Assembly: GCA_038503035.1 (NCBI GenBank)
Contig: JAVSML010000040.1
Coordinates: forward strand, 248,001-312,000
Direction of reading: 5' to 3'
DNA length: 64,000 nucleotides
Source: Crocodylus rhombifer
Lineage: Eukaryota > Chordata > Crocodylia > Crocodylidae
Position 1 is the first letter of the stretch; the number at the start of each line of letters is the position of its first letter. This document shows, in pieces, positions 31,698 through 44,345 of the stretch. A program made the position numbers and the translations under genes. The notes under the pieces were generated by a model, which worked only from the letters and a program-made list of their open reading frames with translations, did not search any database and was not told where the DNA came from.

Positions 31698-34600
31698 TTT
31701 GGGCTCTGGCACATTACAGTTAATCTTGTGTTAAGCTGTTACCTGGCTACATGTTAATACAATTAATGGCATGAGGAATAAACCATGAAGTTACTACACA
31801 TTTTTTGTGTAATGGCTAACTTTGTGGCTGGTTCCTATCATAGCGTAATTGAATGTGTGGTCAGGCTAGGTCTCCCAGCTATGGAGTATACCTCTGTGGC
31901 TGGGAGTCTCGTCAGTGGATCTGGCTTCTAGCCTCAGGAACACACTATATGCTTCCATGACTGGGAGCCCAGTCAGCTGGGAACCTAATGAGCTGGTGTA
32001 CCCAAAGGGCTGGGAGCCTGGATCAACTGTTGGGGCTCTCAGCTGCGGGATCTTGCTACTTGCTAGTGCAGGCAAAACCCAGGGGAGTGATCCCAAGCTC
32101 CCTCTGCACCAGCAGTAAGGTGTGATGGGATCTGATGCTGGATCCCACAATCATACTTCCTGCCATGCACGTATATTTTCACTTGCACATCTTCCAGGAA
32201 CCTTTTGTTTGACAAACTATATCAATTTAACTTGGAATTAGTTGTCTTTGAGAATTTGGGCCTTGGTCAATCTAGCATGAGCACAACAATCCGGTTTTAA
32301 AAGAAAATGAAAGATGATGATGTTTGTGTATTTGGTGTCCTCCCTTTTGTGTGAAGGCTTAATCCCATATTTACTTGCATACAACATGCCCCAGAATAAG
32401 ATATGCTTCTTATTTTTGAAAGGCAGAATAAAGGAAAAAAGATTAATCACTAGTAATAACTCAGTAACAGCAGCTAGGGAGATGAACCTGTTCATATATT
32501 CTGCTCCTTGTTTTTTGGACAAAAGGTATATGTTTATGCAAGAAAATGTGGTATATCAGAACACAGCAGTGTATTATGCTGAAATAGGGCTAGATTACTA
32601 CTGAGCTTTGTAACCCACTAGTTTCACGGGTTCCACTCTGACAGAAAAGCCTTCAAAACATGTTCTGGCCTGTGGACAGCAAATTCTTCCTTCTTTATAC
32701 CTGGATCCAGTTAGATCTTTAGGCACAATTCCAAGGAGCCCAGGGCAGATATCCAGTGGAATCAAAACTTGCAGCCTGATTTTAAACCTTGTGCCAAAAT
32801 GAATCAAGTCAGCCAAAACACCATTCTTGTTGGTTCCTATAATATTTCAGAACCATTTCACATGGAATGGAAATATGCTTATGAGGTTGATTTAGACTAA
32901 GGACTAAAAAGTCTATGGATTAGCAAGAAACATACCATCTGTATTTGACAAAAAAAATATTTGGTCAGAGTTAGGGCTAGGGCTTGCTGCCAGGTCCTTT
33001 GGATACAGCAGATCCTTATATGTTTCCCTGGCCCCATTTATACATCCCAGTTTGTCTTGATAAAGTTACACTAGGTAATCAATAAATCTTGGCTACAGTA
33101 CACACTTCCAGCTACTAGAGTTTAGAGAAAAACAATATCTTACTGTATAATCTGTTTCAATACAAAATAGCTGTTTCCATCTTAAGGCAAAATATAGCAA
33201 AGAGGACAAGAGTGAAAAAAAATTAATTATGAATTTTCCTTTTTATTCTTTGCAGACTATCTAAGAACAGATCATAACACTTTTTATAACACAATATCAC
33301 TTTTGTCTCAGATAGAGTGGTGAAAATAACTAGCCTGTGGAAACACTTTTTTGTTACATATTCAGTTATGATACTATTCATTCTTTTTGGTTATTTATGT
33401 GTTTCATGCTATCAGGTAATAAACAGCACCACATGCTTTGTGCACCTCACAAATTTTGTTAACTGTGAATTAGACATTTAGTAGTAAAATTCACCATTTC
33501 TATTGTGCTAGTGTGTATTGTGTGTTTTACAAATATAATTAGTTTATAGTGAGTATACTAGGAAAAATTCTGTTCTACCATGACTCACACTAGTGGGGCT
33601 TGAGTTCTCAAGGATTCACATAAAATAATCATGAAAGGTTTTCAAAGATGTTCAAACAGATTAATTTTGAATTAGAGCAAATATCTGCACATTATCCCCA
33701 ATTAGACGGGAGAAGATGATCTACAAAAGCAGAAATGTACAGGCTAATAGGGAATGGGTTTGTGTGTGTGTGCATGTGTCCTGGATCTATAGTTCACAAT
33801 GTGGCTGCAATGACTATAGAAGCTGGAGTCCTGTTTGTTAGCATTAACTGTTGTTTTGGGTGTGATTCTGAGGTTATTCTGGGTTTTATAGCAGTGTTTC
33901 CTAGATTTGCTTGTGGGTAGGTTTGATATATTTCTTCAGGTCTATTTAGAGGTGTGGCTTCCCAGAGTGAATTTCTAAGAATGCAAGTGTCTGCACAGAA
34001 ATATAACTTATTGCAGTTGGCTGTTTCCAGATATGTGGGGGCCAATAATCCTGCATATATGATAAAGTTGTAGAAGGCTGCGTGAGCAGTGTGTTGTTGC
34101 ATGGTGGAAGCTGTATTGCAATAATGGAAGAATAAGTACCATATATACTTTCTTGTGAAGGATGAATATTTTGACATTCTGTTTGAACTCAATTAACCAC
34201 TTTTTAGTAATGTCTTCTAATAGCTGAAACCCATATTTGATGTGTTCTCTGAATTTTTGTTCCTTGCCTGTTATCCTTAATGCCTTTAATGAGTCAGTAG
34301 GTTGGTTATGTGCTTGGATCTGATTCAAGCCACCATTTTGCAGCACCACATAAATTATTCAGTAATAGTATAAAAAGGGATTAATTTAACTATGAATTTT
34401 CCATGATCTAGCCTCTGATATGTGTTTTGGATTCAACAACTAAAGGAGGTCAAGTGGAAGCTGCTGCATTGTGTTGGAGACCAAAGTTAGGTTGTTTCAT
34501 GAGACAGCATACTGTATTATGAGGTTTTCAGGGTAATGTTCAGCTGTAGTTTCATTCATGATATAGGGAAATGTGGTGGAAAAGCAAGTGAGACAGACTC

Positions 34601-34979
34601 ATCCTTGCTGTATTATTATTAAGTCAGACTTTTCATTGTACTATATTTATTTAAAATATTAAAACTTTTTGTTTATAAAGTTCCATGATAGAGGTGGTGG
34701 AAACTTAGTTGAACAAGAATGCTTGATTCATAGACTTTCCGCACAATAAACCCTTGTAGAACAGTAGCACTACCCTTGTCCCATGTTTGTTAATTCTATT
34801 CTCTACATATGGAGGTACAGACAGAAGTGACAATTTTTGCCTGTTCTGGCCCCTGAAAGCTGTGACCAAACAGAAATGCACGGTTGCAGAATGCTTTAAT
34901 TGCATAAGTGTTCAAATGAAGATGTCCAAAATGGAGCACCCTCAGTAACTTCTGTCTGTACTGCTTCCCAGGCCTGGAC
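31698..34979. other. 3.3-kb stretch, mostly without recognised features
   Basis: 31866-32150 is moderately GC-rich, with repeated CTGGGAG motifs (about 31904, 31964 and 32010), and may be an unclassified repeat. The rest is A/T-rich. Frames at 32238-32522 (-), 32314-32604 (+), 33794-34349 (-) and 34705-34905 (-) have no recognisable domain. A TG tract lies near 33759-33778. Confidence 0.45.
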
Positions 34980-35191
34980 CTGTTTTCAGAATGGGAGGTA
35001 GGAAAGGAAGCAGAGGGAGTTTGGTTTGGGTTTTTTTTCAGCTGGCATTAGCACTGGAGGGTAGGGTAGATGGATTGGAGCTCCCCTGGGTGGGGGGCTC
35101 CAAGCCACCCACACCACCCTCCAGTGTCAGCTGGGGAACCACCAGAACAAGCTCCCTCTGCTCCCTTTCCCCTCTCCCATTCTGAAAACAG
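34980..35191. mobile_element. MITE family C, copy 2
   Basis: CTGTTTTCAGAATGGGAG at the left and CTCCCATTCTGAAAACAG at the right are the same perfect terminal repeats as at 12777-12997. Length is 212 bp with a GC-rich interior. Interior similarity to copy 1 is lower than terminal identity. Confidence 0.75.
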
Positions 35192-35308
35192 TGCTGGGCC
35201 TGGGAAGGGGGAGGGCAATGTTAGGGGAAACTGGCTCCAGGCTCTCAGACAGCGTCTAGATTCCTCAACCCCTGGGAGCCAACAGTGAACTTCTGTTGGG
35301 TTCAGGGG

Positions 35309-35390
35309 ATCTAGTAACTCATGGCATAAGGACACAAGGAGATTTAGTAACTCATGGCAATTGGTTCAGGAGATCCAGTAACTCATGGCA
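35309..35390 (+). repeat. Three-copy tandem repeat, about 32-bp period
   Basis: AGTAACTCATGGCA occurs at 35313, 35346 and 35377, each preceded by GAT and two to three bases. Downstream, ACTTGATCAAGT and AGATCAAGTACTT form small palindromes (35398-35430). Confidence 0.7.
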
Positions 35391-38300
35391 CTTGAGTTAC
35401 TTGATCAAGTATTAGATCAAGTACTTCCTAAGAAGCACCATGTGTTATAATGGGGAGCTGCTCTTGAGAGTAGGCAAAGGGGTATAGGAGGAGAGCAAAC
35501 TTCAAGCAATTAGGCTTCACATTGTCAGACACAGCAACCAAAGATGTTCTTCATGTTGTACAGAGTTTTTAGTGTGTTTGTAAAAAGACCCAAAACCCCA
35601 AACCAAACCAAATAAATAACTAAATAAATAAATCAACAATACAGATGTTTGGTAGGGGCATTAGCAATTTGTTACTCGTTTAGATTTCATACAACCTGAT
35701 GGAAAGTTGCAGCAGGGAGAAGAAGAGGGAAATCCATATAGAAAATATAATCTGTTTTAGATTTTCCTATGCAAGGTTTTGCTAGATTTTCCTCCCTTTC
35801 TATGGGTGTTGCCAGCATAATCCTTCACCTGAGGACAGATATATCTAGTTCATGTGACTGAGACATGGACTTATTCAGCTACTCCTGCTGTCTGGCTGTT
35901 TAGCTGTGTTGTCGTGAGCTCACAGTAATGAAGAGATATAGAAGTAGAAAATGTCAGCCTCCAGGCATGTAACGGTGCTGCAAATGATAATACATACAGC
36001 ATGTTGGAAACCTTGAAGCTGGGAAAATGAATCTCGTGCACTCTCTCTCGCTTTCTCTTGCACATGTGTGTGTGTGCACATACATATGTGCAAACAGTTG
36101 GTGTAGATAGTAACATTTATAGATTCAAAATAATTAGATACAGGTACACCTATGTATGCACATATACCATAGTATGATTTGAGCTACTGCATATCTAAAC
36201 TTTTCTGACTTTGTAATTATTTTTCCTGATAAAAGCAGAACATAGAATTCTAAAGTGGTTTCTATACACAATGTTATTTTAGGTATTAACCTACACTTAC
36301 CCTAAGTCAACATTTTCCTCTTGAACAGGAAAACTGATTTATTGATTCAAGATTTTAAAAGCCAAATACTTCAGCTACTACTTGGGGGAGGGGCAGGAGT
36401 GGACTTTAAAACATATGATAGTATGAACAAATACAGATCTAACTTTCCTGCATGCCTTTTTTTAAAGTGTATATCTTTCCTTGAGAGACATATGACCAAT
36501 AATTCTGAACAATCCGCCCTTTGATGTGAAGACTAGTTACCCAGCCAAGCAGGACTGTGAAATATACCAGCAGCCAAAGCAGCAGTGATACGTTTAAAGA
36601 AATGATCAGTCAGCCTGGAGTATCTAACACGATTCAGGTTGGTTGTCAGGGCCTCACAAAAGTCTGATAACCAGAGAATGGTATAATTGGTTACAGTATT
36701 TCATTAGGGTGCAAATCAAATCATTTGACCAGCAGCAAAGCTCTTTGTTGCCCTCTGCAGGGACAGAAATCAGGAACCTTATTCATCAGACTGAAAAGGG
36801 AATAAAAGAAAAGGTGATTAGAGGAGTTCTGAAAGAATATACATTCATGGCAGTAAATCTTGATGCATTTCTGGCTCTTTAAGAGCCCATCTATTGTTCA
36901 GTGATTTATATAGCAGGTAATATTTTAAAGAACTGGTGTGTTTAATGCTTTAGAAAGGTAAGAGTTGGCTTTCCAAGGAAAATGGAGTCTCTTTTCCATG
37001 AGCCAATACAATATGAAAGAAGTAGTTTAGGTTTTTGTGTGAAAAATACTGTTATTGATGCATGCAAATATATAAATCTAAAATTACAAATAATTGCTTC
37101 ATCTTTGCTGCTCAGCAGGGTGAACCTGAAGTTAAATAACAAATAATATTTTGATTCATTTAGTGGAAGTAGGATAAAAAGGTCAAGTGTGCTACAAAAA
37201 CATAGCAAATCTATTCTAGAGAGGAAAAAAGGTTCTGATCCAGCTTTCTCAGATGGTCTTCAGAAACATAAAGTGAAGTATTTTATTCCACTGTATTATA
37301 TTTATTTAAAAATTACAAAGTACCTGGAACAAGCAAAGGGCAGATGGAAAATCCTTTGGTTGGAAGAGAAAATAGAAATGTAGCTCAATTAGCAAAGTAC
37401 CTCTCCCTGCTGCCTCAGCTTTTCAAGGCTGATGGGATGGCAGCTTTGTTTTCATAGATTTCTCTACAAGTGCATAGACTACAGAGATATATGCATTATA
37501 CATGCATTCATAAATGAACATTGATCAGCCTTTGGAATATTAAATTACTTGGTGATGAACTCATACTTCTTGGGTTCCTCGCACATTAACAGCACAGGAG
37601 CATCTTATAACATCTGATCTATTCAGATTATTCCGCATGGGGTATAGGGTACCTTATAGGGTATCTGGGACTTCTGTAACCCAAAGAATATAGAATTGTT
37701 TTCAGTGTAAACACTGCTTTGAGTTGCCATAAGGAAACTGGGTGGCTGGATGGCTTCAGGGGCTAGAGTGGAAATTTTACATAAGCACCTAAATCCATTT
37801 TCCTACGAATTTATTGTGGAATTTTGCATTGGAAAGTGTCATTTTTACTAAGGGGGAAAATGTGCATTGCCAGAATGCCAACAGAAAGCTTAAAATTATC
37901 TTCTGTATATGTGCATACACATGAAAGCACACAGAAGTAGATTCTGTGTTCTTGGGAGTCAATAACACAACTCCTATTGACCAATGTGGATTCAGGATGA
38001 AGACACAAACCACAGCATGTTTAAGGAAGGAAAGAAGAAAGAGGCTGAAGATTTATAGCTATAGGGCTGCTTGCAGACATAACTCCCCCCTCCCCCAGGA
38101 ACTGGTGCTTTATGTTAAATTTGGTGCACCCCTGCACCGAGCCCAATGCATGCCCATAAGAGGCAGTATGTTAGGTGGACCTAGCTTACCCAACATCTGT
38201 ATAGAGTGGGTGTTTTAGTGGGGCTTTCTTTGAGTTTTTAGCTAATAGCTGACTGTGTCTCAGTGACAGAGGTGAAGGGGCCTCACAATACCAGATATTC

Positions 38301-39529
38301 CCATGGGTATATTAGGTGACTTGAGAGGTTCAGGACATGTTATTCCTTAAAATAATATACTGTGTATTATCCTCCACTCTTTCTTCCAGTGATGGGATAT
38401 TTGCCAATAGCACGAGGGAAGGAGATGGGGGGGAAGTGTTCATAGGGCCTTATTTCTGATTATTAATTTAGTATTATCCATCTATCCTATATCAAAAAAC
38501 AGAGGATGCTCAAAGTACTGTATTTGTTATGTTTTTCACAAATATTGTCTTCTGCTTGTCTGTCTTTAACTGTCCTCTTGTTAGGCTGCAGCCTGTCTTT
38601 AAAACTGAACCTTGTATCTCTCTATGTTCACAAATGGCAGGTGATAGATAATAATAAATAATACATAAAAAATAACGATGGCTATATGCATAATAATAAT
38701 ACAATGTTCCGCATATATGCAGCAACTGAAAAAAACTACCTTTACTTAAAATATCCTCCACATGTCAGTTTTAAAATATGCACTCTTAAACACATTCTAT
38801 TGAACATGAAAATGATTGAAAATATCTATGAAATACATTTCATAGTGAAATACATTTCATAGTACGTACGAAGCAGGCAGTTGTTACATGGCTTAGGCAG
38901 GATTTGCTGTAGAGGTAGACACTGACTACTCATTGTAATAGATCTTCTGTTTTTTGGGTTGCTGGTCTAATTCCATGCTCAAAACCAAGTGCATGGCTAT
39001 AAGAGTTCAAGTGGGACATCATAAATTGTCAGTAATATGAGATGACCACAAACATCAGAACTCATAAAATTACAGCAGTGATCTTGTTAGAAGAGGGAAA
39101 AGGGCTGAGTTGTTGGCTGGCTCCTTCTCTTCCTCCTGAAACTGCTGCTTAGTCCCTCAAGTTGCCAACTTGTCTGCTTGATGGCTTGGCAAGGCTCTGT
39201 CAGGAAATGTGCAAATTGCAGCTTGTGGAAACAGGCAAAATATAGAAATTTAGCTAATACAGAAGAAGAGCATCTAGCCTTATAAAGGCAGTCTTTAACC
39301 TGAAACTGCCAGGCCTGGTTAAGGAGAAGGATTGGTTTCTTGTAACCTTAATCACATTTGAAGTAGTTAGCCTATTAAGACTAGTTTAGTCCATGATTCT
39401 ATTAGCAGCTTTGATCTATGTCTATGGCTTCTCCCCACATTAGAGGATGTATATTGTCTATGGATGCATTGAAAGAAGCAAGAAAGAAACCAACAGCAGA
39501 CCTGGGAGGGGAAAAAAAACAAAAAAAAA
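35391..39529. other. 4.1-kb stretch without recognised gene
   Basis: A/T-rich. Frames at 35871-36116, 36942-37208 and 37789-38013 (minus) and 36321-36882, 37189-37383 and 37946-38218 (plus) show no recognisable domain. Low-complexity patches: an (AAAT)n-like run near 35605-35635, a CT/GT-rich patch at 36037-36095 and an (ATA)n patch at 38647-38705. Confidence 0.45.
38828..38863. repeat. Tandem 17-bp palindromic duplication
   Basis: GAAATACATTTCATAGT occurs twice back to back (38830-38846 and 38847-38863) with no mismatch. Each unit includes TGAAAT-AC-ATTTCA, itself an inverted repeat. Confidence 0.85.
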
Positions 39530-39765
39530 AATAGGGTGGAGAGGACTCAAGAGGTCAGCTGGTCCAACCCCCTGCTCAAAGCAGGATCATCCCTGTCTGA
39601 GCCTGACAAATGTTTGTCTAACCTCCACTTAAAAACGTTGAATGATGAATTTCCACAATCTCTTTAGATGCTTAACTACACTTACAGTCAGAAAGTTCTT
39701 CCTAAAATCTAGTCAAGTCCATTACAACTTTTCCTGCCCCACAGTGGACACAGGGAATATTTATC
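39530..39765 (-). mobile_element. Old CR1 3' end
   Basis: The plus strand reads GACTCAAGAGGTCAGCTGGT then CCAACCCCCTGCTCAAAGCA and AGAAAGTTCTTCC, the complement of a decayed CR1 3' end of the same type as 21937. About 235 bp; 5'-truncated. Confidence 0.7.
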
Positions 39766-39944
39766 TTTTATGCCTGTCTTGGATGTTTGTGAACAACCTC
39801 TTGAGTCTTAGTATGGGTAAATGCAAAAAAACCCAGTTGAACTCAGAGGAGGATAGGAAGGACTAAACATGCCTCGATTGCCTTTTAACCAGCATTGCTT
39901 TTAAATGATGGTCCTGAAGGAAATAGGAATCAGGGCTTGTGGAC

Positions 39945-40070
39945 AGAATTGATATCTTTTATTACACAAACAAGATTTTTGCAAAAAAACCCAAAAAAAC
40001 TTAATTGCAAGCTTTCGGGCACAAGCACCCTTCATAAGGCATCAGAGAAAAGATTGTAAAAGTTCTCCTA
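39945..40070. repeat. Unclassified interspersed repeat fragment
   Basis: GATATCTTTTATTA, then GCAAGCTTTCGGGCACAAGC and AAGGCATCAGAGAA, resembles a repeat I associate with many amniote genomes, but I cannot name the family from sequence alone. Confidence 0.35.
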
Positions 40071-40984
40071 GGTAGAAATGAAAGTTCATATTTCATAGGA
40101 TTTCACAGAGGGGTCCATAGATGGAAAAACCCTCTGGGCAGCAGTTGCTAGCTGGTCCTGGAGGAATGACTTTCACTCTGTCAATGGGCAGGAAAGGAGC
40201 AGAAATACAGTGAGAGCTGGCTTGTGGTATTTTGAAATTTCTCCGCTGCCATTTTCAGCCCAAATCTGGGAGCTCAGATGTTCAGTTTCAACTGGGGAAA
40301 GAAATCAAATCAAACTCATTCAGACATCCAGAAAAAGGTTCATATCACATGTGATTTTATCCAAAACCACAAATTCATGCTAGCTAAGACCATTCTTGTT
40401 TTTTTCCTTTCTTTTCTTTCTCTTCCTTTTTCCTCCTATGAAGGGACTGCCACATTAAAATTAAAGGGTGCTGTTAAACCATACAAGCTCCAATTTTGAA
40501 CTAATTAAGCATGCTCTAGCTAGTTGAAAAAGTGCTCTGGGTTCTAATTATCTAGCCTCGTGATTTTTTTCTAATTCATTACTCTATCCTTGAACATTTT
40601 TAAAGTGTATTTTGTAGCAACCCAAAACCAGTCTTTTACCATCTCCCTGCAGGTTTAACAGAAGGAAACAAAGTGACATGAGACCATAGTCTACTATCTC
40701 TTATTCATGTGAGTAAGGTTTTGCAGAACCAGGCCTATAATTAACAAATACTTCCCAGACCCTACTTAGTGCACATTCTAGTCTTCACAGTCTCCAAAGT
40801 GTCCAACACTTTGCTGCCACTTGGTGCAAAAATAGTGGCAGAATTATAAACTTTTCTATGTGATCTTCCTGCTAAAGGTGATAGAGAGTTATACTGTAAT
40901 ATAAAGAAACACCTAATTTGATACAATCCTTTTGAAAGAGCATGTGGTAAAGTGGATGTGAGTTGCTTCTAGTTTAGACTCCAT
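40071..40984. other. No gene recognised
   Basis: About 0.9 kb. The frame 40278-40499 has no recognisable domain; a T/C-rich patch lies at 40397-40437. Confidence 0.5.
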
Positions 40985-41312
40985 GGGCATTTTTACATGA
41001 CCTCCGGGGGTGTGGTGCTTTAATTAGAGTAGCTCAGGGAGCTACTCTAATTCAGGTGCCCAGAGCATCTCATGTATCTGCATCCCTGCACTTCTAAAAG
41101 GTGGCAGGGGCACTTTAAAGCTTGTCGAACTGCTTTAGATAAAATGCACCCGCCACCATTCTGAAGCATGGGGACACTGATACATAAGATGCAGAGGCAG
41201 GCTGGAGCATGGTAATTATCATGGTCCAGCAGACTGGATTAATTGAAGCTGCTCCAACATGCTGCAATTATAACACATCAGAACACACTCCGTGCTCGTG
41301 TACAGGCACCCC
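40985..41312. mobile_element. MITE family D, copy 2
   Basis: The left end GGGCATTTTTACATGACC and the right end, in complement GGGTGCCTGTACACGAGC, match those of copy 1 at 31430. A perfect 12-bp hairpin (AATTAGAGTAGC at 41022-41033, GCTACTCTAATT at 41041-41052, 7-base loop) lies near the left end. CCAT flanks both ends but is too short to be convincing as a target duplication. Confidence 0.62.
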
Positions 41313-42465
41313 ATGGTTCTATTTACAGCTTATTGAAAATTCATCTTGTATGAGCTCTGCTATCTGTATCAGGAAAAGGATAATTACCTCTGCAAGGTTT
41401 AAGAAATGAACAAACAAAATGAAGGCTTTTCAGGGTTTTCATGCATAGAAATAGGAGTGTTATAAGCTTCACTTCCACTCCAGTTGCATGTTCCACATTG
41501 CTTGCAACTGGGACTAAAATCACTTGTACTGCATTTATAAGTTGGCAACATGGAAACTGGTTGATCTATCTGGTAGTGCTGGGAATATTGAGAGACCCTA
41601 AATTCTTAAACTTGTCAAGCCTGATGTTTTCTTCAGCTTATAAACACTTGCTCATCAGGACTAAGGGCCTTGTCACTGGGAACACTTAGAATATGCTAAA
41701 TCTGTTCGGTATTAAAGTTAGAAAAGGTTCTGAGCAGTCACATGGTTATGTTTATTACAACCTCTAAAGTGCACAACTCACTGATAGTTTGTCCTAGGCC
41801 TGGAGTCTTGAACCTACTCCAGGGTGGTGGTGGGATTGAGATCCACAATCAGCTACGGGCGTTAGGGCCTTTGATTAAGCATGCCTAGCTGGGCCAAGCA
41901 CTTGAGCCTGCCCCCTGATCCCTGGCTAATGAAGTTGCCCAGTTTTCTGTGGGGCTGAGCAAACAGAATGGCTGCTGAAAGTGCCACTCACCCCTTGTAA
42001 GTATGCCTGCAGCCGTAGGCTGCAGGCATGTCTTGACACAGTCTCTGTTTTAGGAAGCCTCATGTTCACTGCTCTTTCTGATTCTCCTGGCTCCTGACTC
42101 AGTTTTGGCTTTTCCTGACTTTGACGCTGAATCTTCCCTAGAACTAGTTTTTCTGACCCCTGCCTGCTCCTAATGGCCTAGCCACAGACCCAGCTGTCTA
42201 CATCCTGTCCAAAACCTTACAGTGGGCACCTGGTTTTCAACTTGGTCCTGGGGGAACTTGACAAGTGACAGATCCAAAATCCTTCCTTCTGACATGTGTG
42301 ACTTTTGTCATCCTACCTGAAGGCTTGGTACAGCAGAGGGGTCCCTGGCTGATGTCTCAGCTGGGTGAGGACAGCAAATTGCTCGTATTATCTCTATGGA
42401 GCCGTCTAAAGATAGTGGAACATGAGTTACTAAATACAATCTGGAGAGACTATGCAAAAGTCATG
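41313..42465. other. No gene recognised; one strong hairpin
   Basis: 41780-42245 is more GC-rich than its surroundings and could be an old LTR or repeat, but I found no ends. Frames at 41341-41689 and 42265-42474 show no recognisable domain. Confidence 0.4.
42003..42029. repeat. Perfect 12-bp hairpin with 3-base loop
   Basis: ATGCCTGCAGCC (42003-42014), GTA, GGCTGCAGGCAT (42018-42029). It lies immediately after a consensus-like 5' splice site, GTAAGT at 41998-42003. Confidence 0.85.
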
Positions 42466-43246
42466 GAATCATAGAAGTCGGGTCGGAAGGGACCTTGTAG
42501 ATCTTCAAGCCCGACCCCCCGCCCGGGCGGGAGAAAAAGACTAGATTCAAATGAGTCCAGCCAGGCAGTCATCAAGCCTCTTCTTAAAGATCCCCAGGGT
42601 AGGAGCCAGCACCACTTCCCTAGGAAGTTGTTTCCAGCTCCTAGCCGCCCTGACCGTGAAGTAGTTCTTGCAGATGTCTCATCTAAATCTACTCTCTAAT
42701 AATTTGTGTCCATTGTTCCTGGTCATGCCAGGGGGCGCTAGGGGAAACAGCATCTCCCCTAAACCCTTCTGGTCCCCCCTAGTGAGTTTATGGACAGTCA
42801 CCAGGTTCCCCCTCAGCCTTCTCTTGTGAAGGCTGAACAGGTTCAGGTCCTGCAGTCTCTCATTGTAAGGTCTGCCCTGTAGTCCCTGGATCATGCATGT
42901 GGCCCTCCTCTGGACCCCCTCAATGTTGTCCACATCCCTCCTAAATGGGGCTTACAGAACTGGATGCAGTACTCCAGCTGTGGCCTGACCAGCATCGCAT
43001 AGAAGGGGAGGATCACCTCCTTGGCCCTACTTGAGATGCACCTGTGGATGCACGACAAGGCACGGTGAGCCCTGCCAACCGTGACCTCGCATTGTCAGCC
43101 CATGTTCATCTTGGAGTCAATAATGACTCCAAGATCCCTTTCTGCCTCTGTGCTCTCAACAAGGGAGTTTCCCATTCTATAAGTGTGCTGCTGGTTTCTA
43201 CTGCCTAAGTGCAGCGCCCTGCACTTGTCAGTATTGAAACGCATAA
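42466..43246 (-). mobile_element. CR1 LINE, 5'-truncated
   Basis: On the minus strand the order is a start near CSDLGRKNQ (equivalent to LHLGRKN), KRDLGVIIDSKMNM, then about 42980-43020 ILPFYAMLVRPQLEYCIQF with frame breaks, then DNIEGVQRRATCMIQGLQGRPYNERL, LNLFSLHKRRLRGNLVTVHKL and TRNNGHKLLESRFR (42679-42933), followed by the 3' tail with GGTCCCTTCCGACCC ending near 42466. It is closest in type to the full-length element at 3862 (shared CMI and DLNLFSL residues). Confidence 0.85.
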
Positions 43247-44057
43247 CATTGCTATGATATGAATGCACTTAGCATGTATTTTACTGCTTGAACACGTGAT
43301 TACTCTCATTTTAAGTGAATTTAATATGTGCTTAGTGTAACATGTGACATGGTACTTAGTAGATTTCCAGAGTTTTCCCAAGCCTTGTTTTTCTGTCCAG
43401 GGTCACAAGTCTTTCCACTTATCTCAACTGAGCTCTGTGTTTGCCACAATTGTCCATTTGTTAACAGGAGCTCCCACCCCCATTCAATGAAAAATGAGAC
43501 ATATATATATATATTTTTTTGCACGAGAGACTGATTCTTGTTGTCTGTGGGCAAATTAACCCTTATTTGGCTGATGTAGTTTCCTTCTCAAAGGCATGAT
43601 CAGTTTGGCTGTTTGTTTCATCCCAGCCTCCTGGAACTTGTACATTCAAATAGAGTCACTATCCTCCCTATATTGACCCAAGGGTATACTAAAGTAATAC
43701 GCATACTTGGCCTCTCAGAAAGCAAAGCAGGTTTTTCTTTCTACAGTTCCTGTGTCTTCATGTTGTAGTTCAGATACTGACCTTGTTTCATCTGCCTCCT
43801 GTGATAAAAGTCAGGAGTAGTTCTGCCCTTCTTTCTTCATCCCTTAGTTTTCTTTCCCTACTTGCTCTGCCCCTTTCACATTTCTGTATCTTCCCCATTT
43901 GCCCTTGCATAAGTGTTACAACAACACCAAATTTCAAAGACATTATCTGTTGCACATTTCCTTTATTAAGTGACCGAGATAAAATGTAACCCTTCAGGGA
44001 GGTGAATAAGAAATACTGGATCTGTGGTAGCAAAATGAAAAGATTTATACAAATGTA
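43247..44057. other. No gene recognised
   Basis: About 0.8 kb. A short (AT)n run lies at 43500-43513. Opposite-strand open frames around 43321-43554 and 43783-44033 show no domain. Confidence 0.5.
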
Positions 44058-44345
44058 GACCTGGAAAGGATCTCAAGGGATCAACAACTCCATTCTCTTC
44101 TACTGAAGCAGGATGCAGGATACCTAATCCATCCAGGACAAATGTCTCCCCAACCTGTTCTTAAACTCCAGTAGAGGGGATTCCACAACATCCCTATGTA
44201 GCCTGTCCTAGAGTTTTCCTATCCTTAGAGTTGCAAAATTTCCCACATATCTAACCTACATCTTTCCTGCAAGGTAAGCTTCCTGCAAGTTTTCTCCTTG
44301 ACTTATCCACTTCCTGCAGTGGACAGGATGATCAATTAATCACTA
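44058..44345 (-). mobile_element. Old CR1 3' end
   Basis: The plus strand reads GACCTGGAAAGGATCTCAAG, then ACTGAAGCAGGATGCAGGAT and CCTGTTCTTAAACTCCAG, the complement of a decayed CR1 tail. Confidence 0.65.

Noticed and set aside
39945..40070. Named SINE family assignment
   Set aside because: The sequence looked familiar, but I could not tie it to a specific family without a library search, so it is listed as unclassified.
41780..42245. LTR with splice donor GTAAGT and a following primer-binding site
   Set aside because: No TG..CA boundaries, target duplication or TATA box could be found; the hairpin is reported on its own.
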